Assembly (NCBI GenBank): GCA_008501585.1
Contig: QQUN01000022.1
Location: forward strand, 1 to 64,000
Length of the DNA: 64,000 nt
Source of the DNA: Pseudomonadota bacterium
GTDB lineage: Bacteria > Pseudomonadota > Gammaproteobacteria > Burkholderiales > Rhodocyclaceae
Direction of reading: 5' to 3'
Shown: positions 47,442-55,228 of the stretch, one piece after another
Layout: every line of letters starts with the position of its first letter
Numbering within the stretch: the stretch's first letter is position 1
Notes under the pieces: model-generated
Told to the model about the DNA's origin: nothing
What the model saw: only the letters and a program-made list of their open reading frames with translations
The model's database searches: none
Program-made: the position numbers and the translations under genes

Positions 47442-47861
47442 TCAGCTGTCGAAGGCGCCGCGGATCCACTCGATCCGGCGGGCGTCGAGCGCGTCGAACA
47501 GCACGACGTCAAAGCGGCAGGGGGCATCGGCGAGACGGCCGGCCTGGCTCAGCCAGTGCGTCGCGGCAAGGATGATGCGGGCCTGCTTGCGCGCCGTGAT
47601 GCTGGCCGCTGCGCCGCCATAATCGCTGCGTCCGCGCAGGCGGACCTCGACGAACACCAGCGTGGCGCCGTCGCGGCAGACAAGGTCGATCTCGCCGCCG
47701 CGGCAGCGGAAATTGCGCGCCAGCGTGCGCAGGCCGGCGGCGTGCAGGTGCGCCTCGGCCAGCTGCTCGGCCGCGGCGCCGCGACTGGCGGCTTGCCGTT
47801 GGGGCGCGCCGCGGCCGACAATGGCCGACTTGCACAGTTGAGCGACGCGCTTGATGGACAT
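47442..47861 (-). CDS. yraN: YraN family predicted endonuclease-like protein
   Basis: A 139-residue protein of the UPF0102/YraN family with a restriction-endonuclease-like core: [34 protein letters not shown] holds the Asp and ExE-type positions. Its function is not established. The ATG at 47861 lies inside the 5' end of the divergent rsmI gene, so the two coding regions overlap by 8 bases. A later non-ATG start cannot be excluded, since the first 25 residues are not conserved. Confidence 0.85.
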   Translation of the reverse strand: MSIKRVAQLCKSAIVGRGAPQRQAASRGAAAEQLAEAHLHAAGLRTLARNFRCRGGEIDLVCRDGATLVFVEVRLRGRSDYGGAAASITARKQARIILAATHWLSQAGRLADAPCRFDVVLFDALDARRIEWIRGAFDS

Positions 47862-48711
47862 CACCGAATCACCGCTTTCCAGGACGCCGTCATTGTATGT
47901 GGTGGCCACGCCATTGGGGAACCTGCAGGACATCACCCTGCGCGCGCTGGCCGTACTGCGGGCGGTGGACGTGGTGGCGGCCGAAGATACCCGCCACACC
48001 AAGGGGCTGCTCAGCGCGCACGGCATCAGCGCCAGCTTGATGGCCGCGCATGAGCACAACGAGGCGCGGGCGGCGGCGCAGATCATCGACCGGCTGGCCG
48101 CCGGCGAGCAGGTGGCCTTCGTCTCGGATGCCGGCACGCCGGGCATTTCCGACCCCGGCGCGCGGCTGGTGGCCGCGGTGCGCGCCGCGGGCCATCCGGT
48201 GGTGCCGGTGCCGGGGCCGAGCGCGGTGGTGGCCGCGCTGTCGGTGGCCGGCTTTGTCGAGGGGGGCTTTCATTTTGTCGGCTTCCTGCCGCCCAAGTCC
48301 GGCGCGCGCCGCCACCGGCTCGAGGCCCTGCGCGAGGGCGTGGACGTGACCGTGTTCTACGAAGCGCCGCACCGGGTGCGCGACAGTCTGCGCGACATGG
48401 CCGAGGTGCTCGGGCCGGCGCGCGAACTGGTGGTGGCGCGCGAGCTGACCAAGCGTTTCGAGGAAATCGCCCGCCTGCCGCTGGGCGAGGCGCAGGCCTG
48501 GCTCGATGCCGATGCCAACCGCGAGCGTGGCGAGTTCGTGCTGCTGGTCTCCGGCGCGCCACCGGCCGAGGGGCTCGATGCCGAGGCCGAACGCGTCCTC
48601 GCGCTGCTGCTGGCCGAACTGCCCACCCGCACCGCCGCCAAGCTGGCGGCGGAGATCACCGGTCAGCCGAAGAACGCGCTCTACCAGCGCGCGCTGGCGA
48701 TCAAATCCTGA
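47854..48711 (+). CDS. rsmI: 16S rRNA C1402 2'-O-methyltransferase RsmI
   Basis: RsmI methylates the ribose of C1402 in the decoding centre of 16S rRNA. The 285-residue protein has the tetrapyrrole-methylase fold with [45 protein letters not shown] and the later [17 protein letters not shown]. The ATG at 47854 is used; a TTG directly before it is also in frame. It is divergent from yraN, the usual bacterial pairing. Confidence 0.94.
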   Translation: MDITESPLSRTPSLYVVATPLGNLQDITLRALAVLRAVDVVAAEDTRHTKGLLSAHGISASLMAAHEHNEARAAAQIIDRLAAGEQVAFVSDAGTPGISDPGARLVAAVRAAGHPVVPVPGPSAVVAALSVAGFVEGGFHFVGFLPPKSGARRHRLEALREGVDVTVFYEAPHRVRDSLRDMAEVLGPARELVVARELTKRFEEIARLPLGEAQAWLDADANRERGEFVLLVSGAPPAEGLDAEAERVLALLLAELPTRTAAKLAAEITGQPKNALYQRALAIKS

Positions 48712-48735
48712 GTCGGGCCTATAATTCGGCCCGAC
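48712..48735 (+). promoter_or_regulatory. Palindrome enclosing a TATAAT box before pyrC
   Basis: The 8-base arms 48712-48719 and 48728-48735 are exact reverse complements, and TATAAT occupies 48720-48725 between them. Transcription of pyrC would start near 48732. The -35 region (GCGATC) is weak, so an activator or repressor binding the palindrome is plausible. No T tract follows, so it is not a terminator. Confidence 0.5.
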
Positions 48736-48753
48736 GAAAAACGAGGTTCACGC

Positions 48754-49788
48754 ATGCAAACCCTGACCATCACCCGCCCCGACGACTGGCACCTGCATGT
48801 GCGCGATGGCGCTGCCCTGGCCGCCGTCGTGCCCGACTCCGCCCGCCGCTTCGGCCGCGCCATCATCATGCCGAACCTGCGCCCGCCGGTGGTCAACGCC
48901 GAGCAGGCGCGCGCCTACCGTGACCGAATCCTCGCCGCCGTGCCGGCTGGTCTCAAGTTCGAACCGCTGATGACGTTGTACCTCACAGACAATACGGCGC
49001 CCGATGAAATCGACCGTGCGCTGGCGACCGGCTTCATCCCCGCGGTGAAGCTCTACCCCGCCGGCGCCACCACCAACTCGGATGCCGGCGTGACCGCCAT
49101 CGACAAGGTCCGGCCGGTGCTCGAACGGATGGAACAATCGGGCATGGTGCTGTGTGTTCACGGAGAGGTGACCCATGCTGACGTTGATATCTTCGATCGC
49201 GAGCGGATTTTTATTGATCGCGTGCTGGCACCGCTGGCAAAAGACTACCCGGCGCTGCGCATCGTCTTCGAGCACATCACCACGCGCGAGGCGGCGCAAT
49301 TCGTGACCGAGTCGGGCCCCAACGTGGGCGCGACCATCACCGCGCACCACCTGCTGCTCAACCGCAACGCGATCTTCGCCGGCGGCATCAACCCGCATCA
49401 CTATTGCCTGCCGGTGCTCAAGCGCGAGACGCACCGCGAGGCGCTGGTGGCCGCCGCCATTTCCGGCAACCCGAAGTTCTTCCTCGGCACCGATTCGGCG
49501 CCCCACGCCCGCGGCGCCAAGGAGTCGGCCTGCGGTTGTGCCGGCTGCTATACCGCGCATGCCGGCATCGAGTTGTACGCCGAAGCCTTCGAGGCGGCCG
49601 GTGCGCTTGACCGGCTGGAGGGCTTTGCCAGCCACTTCGGGCCGGACTTCTACCGGCTTCCGCGCAACACCGACACCCTCACCCTGACCCGCGTCGACAC
49701 CGCCGTGCCGGCGCAGCTCGACTACCTGCCGGACGACCCGCTGATCCCCCTGCGCGCTGGTGGCACGGTCGCCTGGCAACTGACCTGA
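48754..49788 (+). CDS. pyrC: Dihydroorotase
   Basis: PyrC closes carbamoyl-aspartate to dihydroorotate in pyrimidine synthesis. The 344-residue protein is the short E. coli-type enzyme. Metal and active-site residues are in place: DWHLHVRDG, the carboxylated Lys in [17 protein letters not shown], the His in EHITT, and [17 protein letters not shown] precedes the ATG by a suitable distance. It is followed at 7 bases by a lipoprotein gene. Confidence 0.96.
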   Translation: MQTLTITRPDDWHLHVRDGAALAAVVPDSARRFGRAIIMPNLRPPVVNAEQARAYRDRILAAVPAGLKFEPLMTLYLTDNTAPDEIDRALATGFIPAVKLYPAGATTNSDAGVTAIDKVRPVLERMEQSGMVLCVHGEVTHADVDIFDRERIFIDRVLAPLAKDYPALRIVFEHITTREAAQFVTESGPNVGATITAHHLLLNRNAIFAGGINPHHYCLPVLKRETHREALVAAAISGNPKFFLGTDSAPHARGAKESACGCAGCYTAHAGIELYAEAFEAAGALDRLEGFASHFGPDFYRLPRNTDTLTLTRVDTAVPAQLDYLPDDPLIPLRAGGTVAWQLT

Positions 49789-49795
49789 TCCGCCC

Positions 49796-50218
49796 ATGAT
49801 GCTCGATCGTCGCCTCCTCTTGCTGCCGCTCGTGCTGCTGGCTCTGACCGGCTGCGAGAACTCCGCCACCGCCTACAAGATCGAGGGCTCCGAGCACGCG
49901 CTGATGCTGGTGCGCGAGCAGCGCTACTTCTGGTCCGACGAGATCGCGCAGGCCGTGGTGGTGGCGCGGCTACCCAAGTGCCAGCGCCGCGTGGCGATCT
50001 GGCCGGGCAGCGGCGAAGGACCGGCGATGGACGTCTTCGAGGCCGGTTACCAGCTGTGGGCCTTGCAGCAGGGACGTCGCTGGTATCTGGCCAGCACCGA
50101 GAAATGCCTGGTGCAGGACTGGGCGGACGCGCCGGCGACGCCACCGGGCGCACGGGTGGGTACCTTCCGCATGCGTGACGGCGTGATGGTGTTCGAGCCG
50201 GCGCAGGGCGCGCAGTGA
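49796..50218 (+). CDS. Predicted lipoprotein, function unknown
   Basis: A 140-residue protein with a signal sequence ending in the lipobox LTGC (Cys near 19). The mature part is about 120 residues with two further cysteines (LPKCQRRVAIWPG and STEKCLVQDW), which might form a disulfide in the periplasm. No family recognised. Its stop overlaps the GTG start of the DUF3025 gene, so both are translated together, and the closeness to pyrC suggests a shared transcript. Confidence 0.78.
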   Translation: MMLDRRLLLLPLVLLALTGCENSATAYKIEGSEHALMLVREQRYFWSDEIAQAVVVARLPKCQRRVAIWPGSGEGPAMDVFEAGYQLWALQQGRRWYLASTEKCLVQDWADAPATPPGARVGTFRMRDGVMVFEPAQGAQ

Positions 50219-51078
50219 GTGATCGCCCCGATTACCTGATCCCCTCGGCGCTGGCCAAGTGGCCGCTGTTCGCGCCGCTGTCGCCCTTGCTCGAAGCCAG
50301 CGGTGACCGTCTGCCGGGGCTGCTGGCGCTCAACCGGCTGGTGGCGCATTGTGCGCCCTGCCTGGAAGCTGCCAGTGGCGAGGCGCTGCGCTTTGTGGCG
50401 CCGCCTTCGGTGAGCGCCGACTACGAGCACGCGGTGTTCGACCGCGGCCAGGTGGCGACCCGCGCCGACAACTGGCATGACTACTTCAACGCGCTGGTTT
50501 GGGCCACCTTTCCGCGCACCAAGGCGGCGCTCAACGCGCGCCACATGCAGGAAGCGGCGCTCGGCGGCGCCACCCGTAGCCGCAGTCGTGGCCCGGTGCG
50601 CGATGCACTGACCCAGTTCGACGAATGCGGCATGCTGGTGCTGGGCAGCGATGTCGGCCTGCTCGAGGCGCTGGCCCACCACGACTGGCTGGGCGCGTTC
50701 TGGGAGGCCCGAGCCCGGCTGAAGGCCTCGACCCATTTCATCCTGTTTGGTCATGCTTCTTACGACCAGATGCGCACCCCGTTCAACGGGCTGTGCGCCA
50801 AGGCCATCTATGTGGCGGTGCCCGAGGCGGTGCTGGCCATGCCGCTGGACAGGCAGCTCGCCTGGGCCGACGCCTGGCTGGCCGAGTGGGTCGGCGCAGG
50901 CGAGGTGCTCAGGGCGCCACGCGACCTGTCGGCGTTGCCGATGCTGGGGATTCCGGGCGTGGTGCGCGAAAACGCCGTGCGCGACTTCTACCTCGATACC
51001 GACCAGTTCCGGCCGCTCGGCGCACGCACGGCGGCCGCGATCATCTCCTCACCGGAGGCGGCCGCCCTCGCGCTATAA
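50215..51078 (+). CDS. DUF3025 family protein
   Basis: A 287-residue cytoplasmic protein of unknown function matching the DUF3025 family common in beta- and gammaproteobacteria. Recognisable blocks are NWHDYFNALVWATFPRTKAALNARH, LTQFDECGMLVL, FGHASYDQMRTPFNGLCAKAIYV and LPMLGIPGVVREN. It starts at a GTG overlapping the lipoprotein stop. Its final codons contain the TATAAT box of the RNase P RNA gene. Confidence 0.88.
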   Translation: MSDRPDYLIPSALAKWPLFAPLSPLLEASGDRLPGLLALNRLVAHCAPCLEAASGEALRFVAPPSVSADYEHAVFDRGQVATRADNWHDYFNALVWATFPRTKAALNARHMQEAALGGATRSRSRGPVRDALTQFDECGMLVLGSDVGLLEALAHHDWLGAFWEARARLKASTHFILFGHASYDQMRTPFNGLCAKAIYVAVPEAVLAMPLDRQLAWADAWLAEWVGAGEVLRAPRDLSALPMLGIPGVVRENAVRDFYLDTDQFRPLGARTAAAIISSPEAAALAL

Positions 51079-51079
51079 T
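51074..51079 (+). promoter_or_regulatory. -10 element of rnpB
   Basis: A perfect TATAAT ends at 51079, seven bases before the first base of the RNase P RNA. It overlaps the stop codon of the DUF3025 gene. No convincing -35 box is present at 16-18 bases upstream. Confidence 0.7.
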
Positions 51080-51086
51080 CCGCGCC

Positions 51087-51543
51087 GGGAAGTTCGCCAG
51101 GCAGTCGCGACACGCGCGAGCGTATCGAGGAAAGTCCGGGCCACACAGAGCAGGATGCCGGCTAACGGCCGGGCGCCATACGCCGAAAGGCCAAAGCGAC
51201 GGAAAGTATCGCCCGAAGGGGCGATCATCGCGTGTGCTGTGATCTGCGCCGCTTGCGGTGGGGAAACCCGAGCAGACACGCGATGGCAACAGAAAACAAA
51301 CCGCCGACGACCGCAGATGTCGGGTCAGGGTGAAACGGTGGGGTAAGAGCCCACCGCGGACGTGGTGACACGGACGGCACGGCAAACCCCATCCGGGGCA
51401 AGGCCAAATAGGGGAGCATTGGCGTGGCTCGCGCCGCTCCCGGGTAGGCTGCTAGAGCGGCGCGGCAACGCGTCGCCGAGAGGAATGACTGCCCGGCGCC
51501 CGCAAGGGCGTTTGACAGAACCCGGCTTATCGGCGGACTTCCC
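51087..51543 (+). ncRNA. rnpB: RNase P RNA (bacterial class A)
   Basis: The catalytic RNA that matures tRNA 5' ends. The P1 helix closes the gene: 51087-51098 pairs with 51532-51543 (one wobble). Universal elements are present: GAGGAAAGTCCGGGC (51127-51141), the AGGCCAAATAGGGG stretch (51401-51414), and ACAGAACCCGGCTTATCGG (51515-51533). At 457 bases it is longer than the 377-base E. coli RNA. The excess lies mainly in 51208-51285, which holds a hairpin (51208-51214/51219-51225) and a perfect 10-bp helix (51226-51235/51276-51285). The antisense and sense ORFs over this gene are spurious. Confidence 0.96.
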
Positions 51544-51744
51544 ACTTCCCGCCACTTTTCGTGATTTCTTCACGATTCTCCCCACCTTCTCCCACACCAA
51601 GCGGCCCGGAGCGCCCCTGCTTCGCGTCGAGTCTTCGATTTGTTCCCGTTGTCATTGATTTGTCTGGAAAAATGCCGCCCGTCGCTTTCGCCGGATTCTG
51701 CGGTAAGTGGTTGTGTCCATTGGCAAAACCCCCGATTTACGCGC
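51544..51744. other. Non-coding stretch between rnpB and the dcw promoter
   Basis: No convincing gene is seen here. A weak inverted repeat (TCGTGA...TCACGA, about 51557-51573) within a T-rich context might terminate rnpB, but the stem is short and no long T tract follows. Base composition is more AT-rich than the neighbouring coding regions. Confidence 0.5.
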
Positions 51745-51773
51745 TTGACCGGTGTTGTGCTTTGCACTAGAGT
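51745..51773 (+). promoter_or_regulatory. Promoter of the dcw cluster
   Basis: TTGACC (51745-51750), a 17-base spacer and TAGAGT (51768-51773) lie about 70 bases before mraZ, with transcription starting near 51780. The -10 box is embedded in the 10-bp repeat array at 51763-51807, so binding there would block this promoter. Confidence 0.65.
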
Positions 51774-51807
51774 GGGTTCAAGTGCACAATTGTGGGAGAG
51801 AGTGCAC
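51763..51807 (+). promoter_or_regulatory. MraZ-type operator: five half-sites at 10-bp period
   Basis: Half-sites start at 51763 (TGCAC), 51773 (TGGGT), 51783 (TGCAC), 51793 (TGGGA) and 51803 (TGCAC), each followed by five non-conserved bases. MraZ is known in E. coli to bind TGGGN repeats with 5-base spacers before its own gene, so autorepression of the dcw cluster is expected. The strict alternation of TGCAC with TGGG is unusual. Confidence 0.65.
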
Positions 51808-51842
51808 CAAATCTCTCTTCCGATGGGTCCCGAGGGGGTGTG

Positions 51843-52283
51843 ATGTTCCAAGGCGCTGCAGCGCTCAGTCTCGATGCGAAGGGTCGCCTGGCGATCCCGG
51901 CGCGGCATCGTGACGCGCTCTCGGCGGCTGGCGAGCTGGTGCTCACGGCACACCCGCACCGTTGTTTGCTGATCTACCCGGTCGACGCCTGGCAGCCGAT
52001 TCGCGACAAGGTGCTCGCCGGCTCCAGCCTGGAGCCGCGCTCGGCGATGCTCAAACGCTTGCTGGTCGGTTTCGCGCGCGAAGAGCGCCTCGATGCCGCA
52101 GGCCGTGTGCTGGTGGCGCCGGAGCTGCGTCAGTTCGGCGAGCTGGAAAAGTCGGTCTGGCTGGTGGGGCAGGGCTCGCACTTCGAACTGTGGTCCGATG
52201 CCGGCTGGCAGAAGCAGCAGGAGCTCATGTTCGGCATGGGCGCCGATCTGCTGCCGCCGGGCCTGGAAGATCTGGCGCTATGA
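51843..52283 (+). CDS. mraZ: Transcriptional regulator MraZ
   Basis: MraZ is a ring-forming DNA-binding protein with two SpoVT-AbrB folds that represses its own dcw operon. The 146-residue product has both copies of the motif ([16 protein letters not shown] near the start and [20 protein letters not shown] in the second half). The ATG at 51843 follows GAGGGGG, and the 17 codons before it are leader. Its stop overlaps the rsmH ATG by four bases. Likely operator half-sites lie at 51763-51807. Confidence 0.95.
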   Translation: MFQGAAALSLDAKGRLAIPARHRDALSAAGELVLTAHPHRCLLIYPVDAWQPIRDKVLAGSSLEPRSAMLKRLLVGFAREERLDAAGRVLVAPELRQFGELEKSVWLVGQGSHFELWSDAGWQKQQELMFGMGADLLPPGLEDLAL

Positions 52284-53212
52284 GCTCCGCTGCCATCCAT
52301 GTCAGCGTCCTCCTTTCCGAAGCGATCGATGCCCTGAACATCCGCCCCGGCGGTTGCTATGTCGATGGCACCTTCGGCCGGGGCGGGCACAGCCGTGCCG
52401 TGCTCGAGCGGCTCGGGCCGTCAGGCCGGCTGGTGGCCTTTGACCGTGATCCGAAGGCAATCGCCGCGGGCGCGGCGATCGAGGATTCCCGCTTTCTCTT
52501 GATTCATGCGCCGTTCAGCGACATGGCGCAATCGCTGGATGCGGCCGGGATTGGCCAGGTTGACGGCGTGCTGCTCGACCTGGGCGTGTCATCGCCGCAG
52601 CTGGACGAAGCCGAGCGCGGCATGAGTTTCCGTTTTGATGCGCCGCTGGACATGCGCATGGATACGAGTCGCGGCGAGACCGTGGCTCAGTGGCTGGCCC
52701 GGGCAGAGGTCGGCGAAATAACCGAGGTGGTGAAGGACTATGGAGAAGAACGGTTTGCTCATGCGATTGCAAAGGCGATTGTTGCTGCTCGGGCAGGGGG
52801 GGCTGTTGCAACCACTGGACAACTTGCCGCACTCGTGGAAAAAGCGGTCCGCACGCGCGAGCCGGGGCAGCATCCAGCGACGCGCACCTTCCAGGCTCTT
52901 CGGATTTTCATCAACGCGGAGCTTGAGGAGCTGTCGCTAGTCCTGCCCCAGTGCATGGACCGGCTGTCGGCCGGCGGGCGGCTGGTGGTGATCAGCTTTC
53001 ATTCGCTCGAGGACCGCATCGTCAAGCGTTTCATGCGTGACGCCTCGGTGCCGCCGAAACTGCCCCGCGGCATGCCGGTGCGTGAAGCCGACCGCCCCGC
53101 GCCGAAGCTGCGCCTGGTGTCGAAGGCGGTCAAGGCCGGCGAGGCGGAAGTGCGCGCCAACCCGCGCGCACGTAGCGCCGTGATGCGCGTCGCCGAACGG
53201 ACGGAGGCCTGA
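52280..53212 (+). CDS. rsmH: 16S rRNA m4C1402 methyltransferase RsmH
   Basis: RsmH (MraW) adds the N4 methyl group to C1402 of 16S rRNA, the same base whose ribose is methylated by RsmI. The 310-residue protein has [13 protein letters not shown], the SAM-binding [37 protein letters not shown] and [15 protein letters not shown]. Both C1402 methyltransferases are thus in this window. It overlaps mraZ and precedes ftsL by one base. Confidence 0.97.
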   Translation: MSSAAIHVSVLLSEAIDALNIRPGGCYVDGTFGRGGHSRAVLERLGPSGRLVAFDRDPKAIAAGAAIEDSRFLLIHAPFSDMAQSLDAAGIGQVDGVLLDLGVSSPQLDEAERGMSFRFDAPLDMRMDTSRGETVAQWLARAEVGEITEVVKDYGEERFAHAIAKAIVAARAGGAVATTGQLAALVEKAVRTREPGQHPATRTFQALRIFINAELEELSLVLPQCMDRLSAGGRLVVISFHSLEDRIVKRFMRDASVPPKLPRGMPVREADRPAPKLRLVSKAVKAGEAEVRANPRARSAVMRVAERTEA

Positions 53213-53213
53213 C

Positions 53214-53480
53214 ATGTTGCGTGTCGATGCCCTGCTGGTGGTTGTGGTGGTGGTCAGCGCGCTGGGCGTGGTGGCCTCGCAGCACCAGGCGCGCAAGCTG
53301 CATACCGAACTGGAGCGCGATCAGGCCCGGATGCGTCAGCTGGAAGTGGAGTGGGGGCAACTGCAACTGGAGCAAAGCACCTGGGCCGCGCATGTGCGCA
53401 TCGAGAAGATCGCCCGCCAGCGCCTGCGAATGCAGCCGCCTGGCACCGGGCAGATACTGCTTATCGAGGGGTCGCCATGA
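53214..53480 (+). CDS. ftsL: Cell division protein FtsL
   Basis: An 88-residue bitopic inner-membrane protein that joins FtsB and FtsQ and activates FtsWI in the divisome. A membrane helix (about 4-24, valine-rich) is followed by a periplasmic coiled coil (about 26-65: RKLHTELERDQARMRQLEVEW). Its stop overlaps the ftsI start by four bases. Confidence 0.93.
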   Translation: MLRVDALLVVVVVVSALGVVASQHQARKLHTELERDQARMRQLEVEWGQLQLEQSTWAAHVRIEKIARQRLRMQPPGTGQILLIEGSP

Positions 53481-55228
53481 CAAAGCGAAGCGTTACCTTC
53501 AATCACAATCCGCTACTTGCGAAAGGGCTGCCGGTCTGGCGGCCCCGTGTCGTTTTGCTGGCCCTGCTCTGCGGGTCGTTCGCGCTGGTGGCGCGGGCGG
53601 GCTATCTGCAGGGCGTGAATGACGACTTCCTGCAGGCCAAGGGCGAGTCGCGCTATGCCCGCGTGATCGAGATCCCCGCCACGCGGGGCAAGATCACCGA
53701 CCGCCATGGCACGGTGCTGGCGGCGAGCACGCCGGTGAAATCGATCTGGGCGATTCCGGGCGATGCCAAGCTGACCCCGGCCGATGCGCGCAAGCTCGCC
53801 GGCTTGCTCGACATGGATGTGCGCGACCTGAACCACCGCCTGGGCAAGGACGGCGACTTTGTCTACCTCAAGCGCCAGGTGCCGCCCGAAGTGGCCGAGC
53901 GCGTGGCCGAGATGAAGCTGGCCGGCATCCACGAGCAGCGCGAATACCGCCGCTACTATCCGGGCGCGGAGGTGATGTCGCACCTGCTCGGCTTCACCGG
54001 GGTCGACGACCATGGCCAGGAAGGGGTGGAGCTGGCCTATGACAGCCAGCTCAACGGCAAGCCCGGTTCGCGCCGGGTGATCAAGGATCGCCGCGGCCAG
54101 ATCGTCGAGGACGTGGAGTCGATCCGCACGCCGCAGGAAGGCAAGGACATCGCCCTGTCGATCGATGCCAAGGTCCAGTACCTGGCCTACACCGCGCTGC
54201 AGACGGCGATGGAAAACCACCGCGCCAAGGCCGGCAGCGTGGTGGTGCTCGATGCGCGCAGCGGCGAGGTGCTGGCGATGGTCAACGCGCCCTCGTACAA
54301 CCCGAACAACCGCGAATCGCTCACCGGCGCCCAGTTGCGCAACCGGGCGGTGACCGACACCTTCGAGCCGGGCTCGGTGCTCAAGCCGATCATCGCAGCG
54401 ATGGCGCTGGAGAGCGGCAAGTTCCGCTTCGATACCGTCATCGATACCGGCAACGGCCGCATGAGCGTGGCCAACGCCACCATTTCCGACACCAAGCCGC
54501 ATGGCCGGCTGACCGTCGCCGAGGTGATCCAGAAGTCGTCCAACGTTGGCACCGTGCGCATGGCCATGACCTTCAAGCCGCAGGAAATGTGGCAGGTGTA
54601 TGACGAGATGGGCCTGGGCGCATCGATGCAGCTGGGCTTCCCCGGCGAGGCCTCCGGCCGCCTGCGCCCGGCCAGCACCTGGCGTCCGATCGAGCAGGCC
54701 ACCATGGCCTATGGCTACGGCGTGTCGGCCAGCCTGATGCAGCTGGCACGGGCCTACCTGGTGTTTGCCCGCGACGGCGAGATGATCCCGGTGACGCTGA
54801 CCCGCAGCGAGGCGCCGCCGCAGGGTGGCCGCCGCGTGTTCTCCGCGCAGACCGTGCGCGAGACCCGCGCGATGATGGAAATGGTGACGCAGACCGGCGG
54901 CACGGCGGTGCACGGCCAGGTGCCGGGCTACCGCGTGGCGGGCAAGACCGGCACCTCGCACAAGCTCGAAGGCGCTCAGTACACCTCGAAATACATCGCC
55001 TCCTTCGTCGGCCTGGCGCCGGTCAGTGACCCGCGCCTGGTGGTGGCGGTGATGATCGACGAGCCCAGCGGCAAGCAGTACTACGGCGGCCAGGTGGCCG
55101 GCCCGGTGTTCGCCCGCGTGATGGCCGGCGCCCTGCGCGCGCTGTCCGTGCCGCCCGACGCGCCGGTGACGCCGATGCAGGTGGCACGCGGCAAGGACGA
55201 GGCCGTGGCCGGCCGGGAGCGCATGTGA
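53477..55228 (+). CDS. ftsI: Septal peptidoglycan transpeptidase FtsI (PBP3)
   Basis: FtsI crosslinks septal peptidoglycan with FtsW. The 583-residue protein has a short cytoplasmic tail, one membrane helix (about 25-43), a PBP dimerisation domain (about 60-220, with TRGKITDRHGTVLA), and a transpeptidase domain with the catalytic Ser300 in SVLK, SSN at 354-356 and KTGT at 490-493. The ATG at 53477 overlaps the ftsL stop; earlier in-frame codons are shadow. Its stop overlaps the murE GTG. Confidence 0.97.
   Translation: MTKRSVTFNHNPLLAKGLPVWRPRVVLLALLCGSFALVARAGYLQGVNDDFLQAKGESRYARVIEIPATRGKITDRHGTVLAASTPVKSIWAIPGDAKLTPADARKLAGLLDMDVRDLNHRLGKDGDFVYLKRQVPPEVAERVAEMKLAGIHEQREYRRYYPGAEVMSHLLGFTGVDDHGQEGVELAYDSQLNGKPGSRRVIKDRRGQIVEDVESIRTPQEGKDIALSIDAKVQYLAYTALQTAMENHRAKAGSVVVLDARSGEVLAMVNAPSYNPNNRESLTGAQLRNRAVTDTFEPGSVLKPIIAAMALESGKFRFDTVIDTGNGRMSVANATISDTKPHGRLTVAEVIQKSSNVGTVRMAMTFKPQEMWQVYDEMGLGASMQLGFPGEASGRLRPASTWRPIEQATMAYGYGVSASLMQLARAYLVFARDGEMIPVTLTRSEAPPQGGRRVFSAQTVRETRAMMEMVTQTGGTAVHGQVPGYRVAGKTGTSHKLEGAQYTSKYIASFVGLAPVSDPRLVVAVMIDEPSGKQYYGGQVAGPVFARVMAGALRALSVPPDAPVTPMQVARGKDEAVAGRERM

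Noticed and set aside
51041-51600. Several ORFs on both strands over 51041-51600.
   Set aside because: They overlie the RNase P RNA, whose conserved elements explain the sequence.
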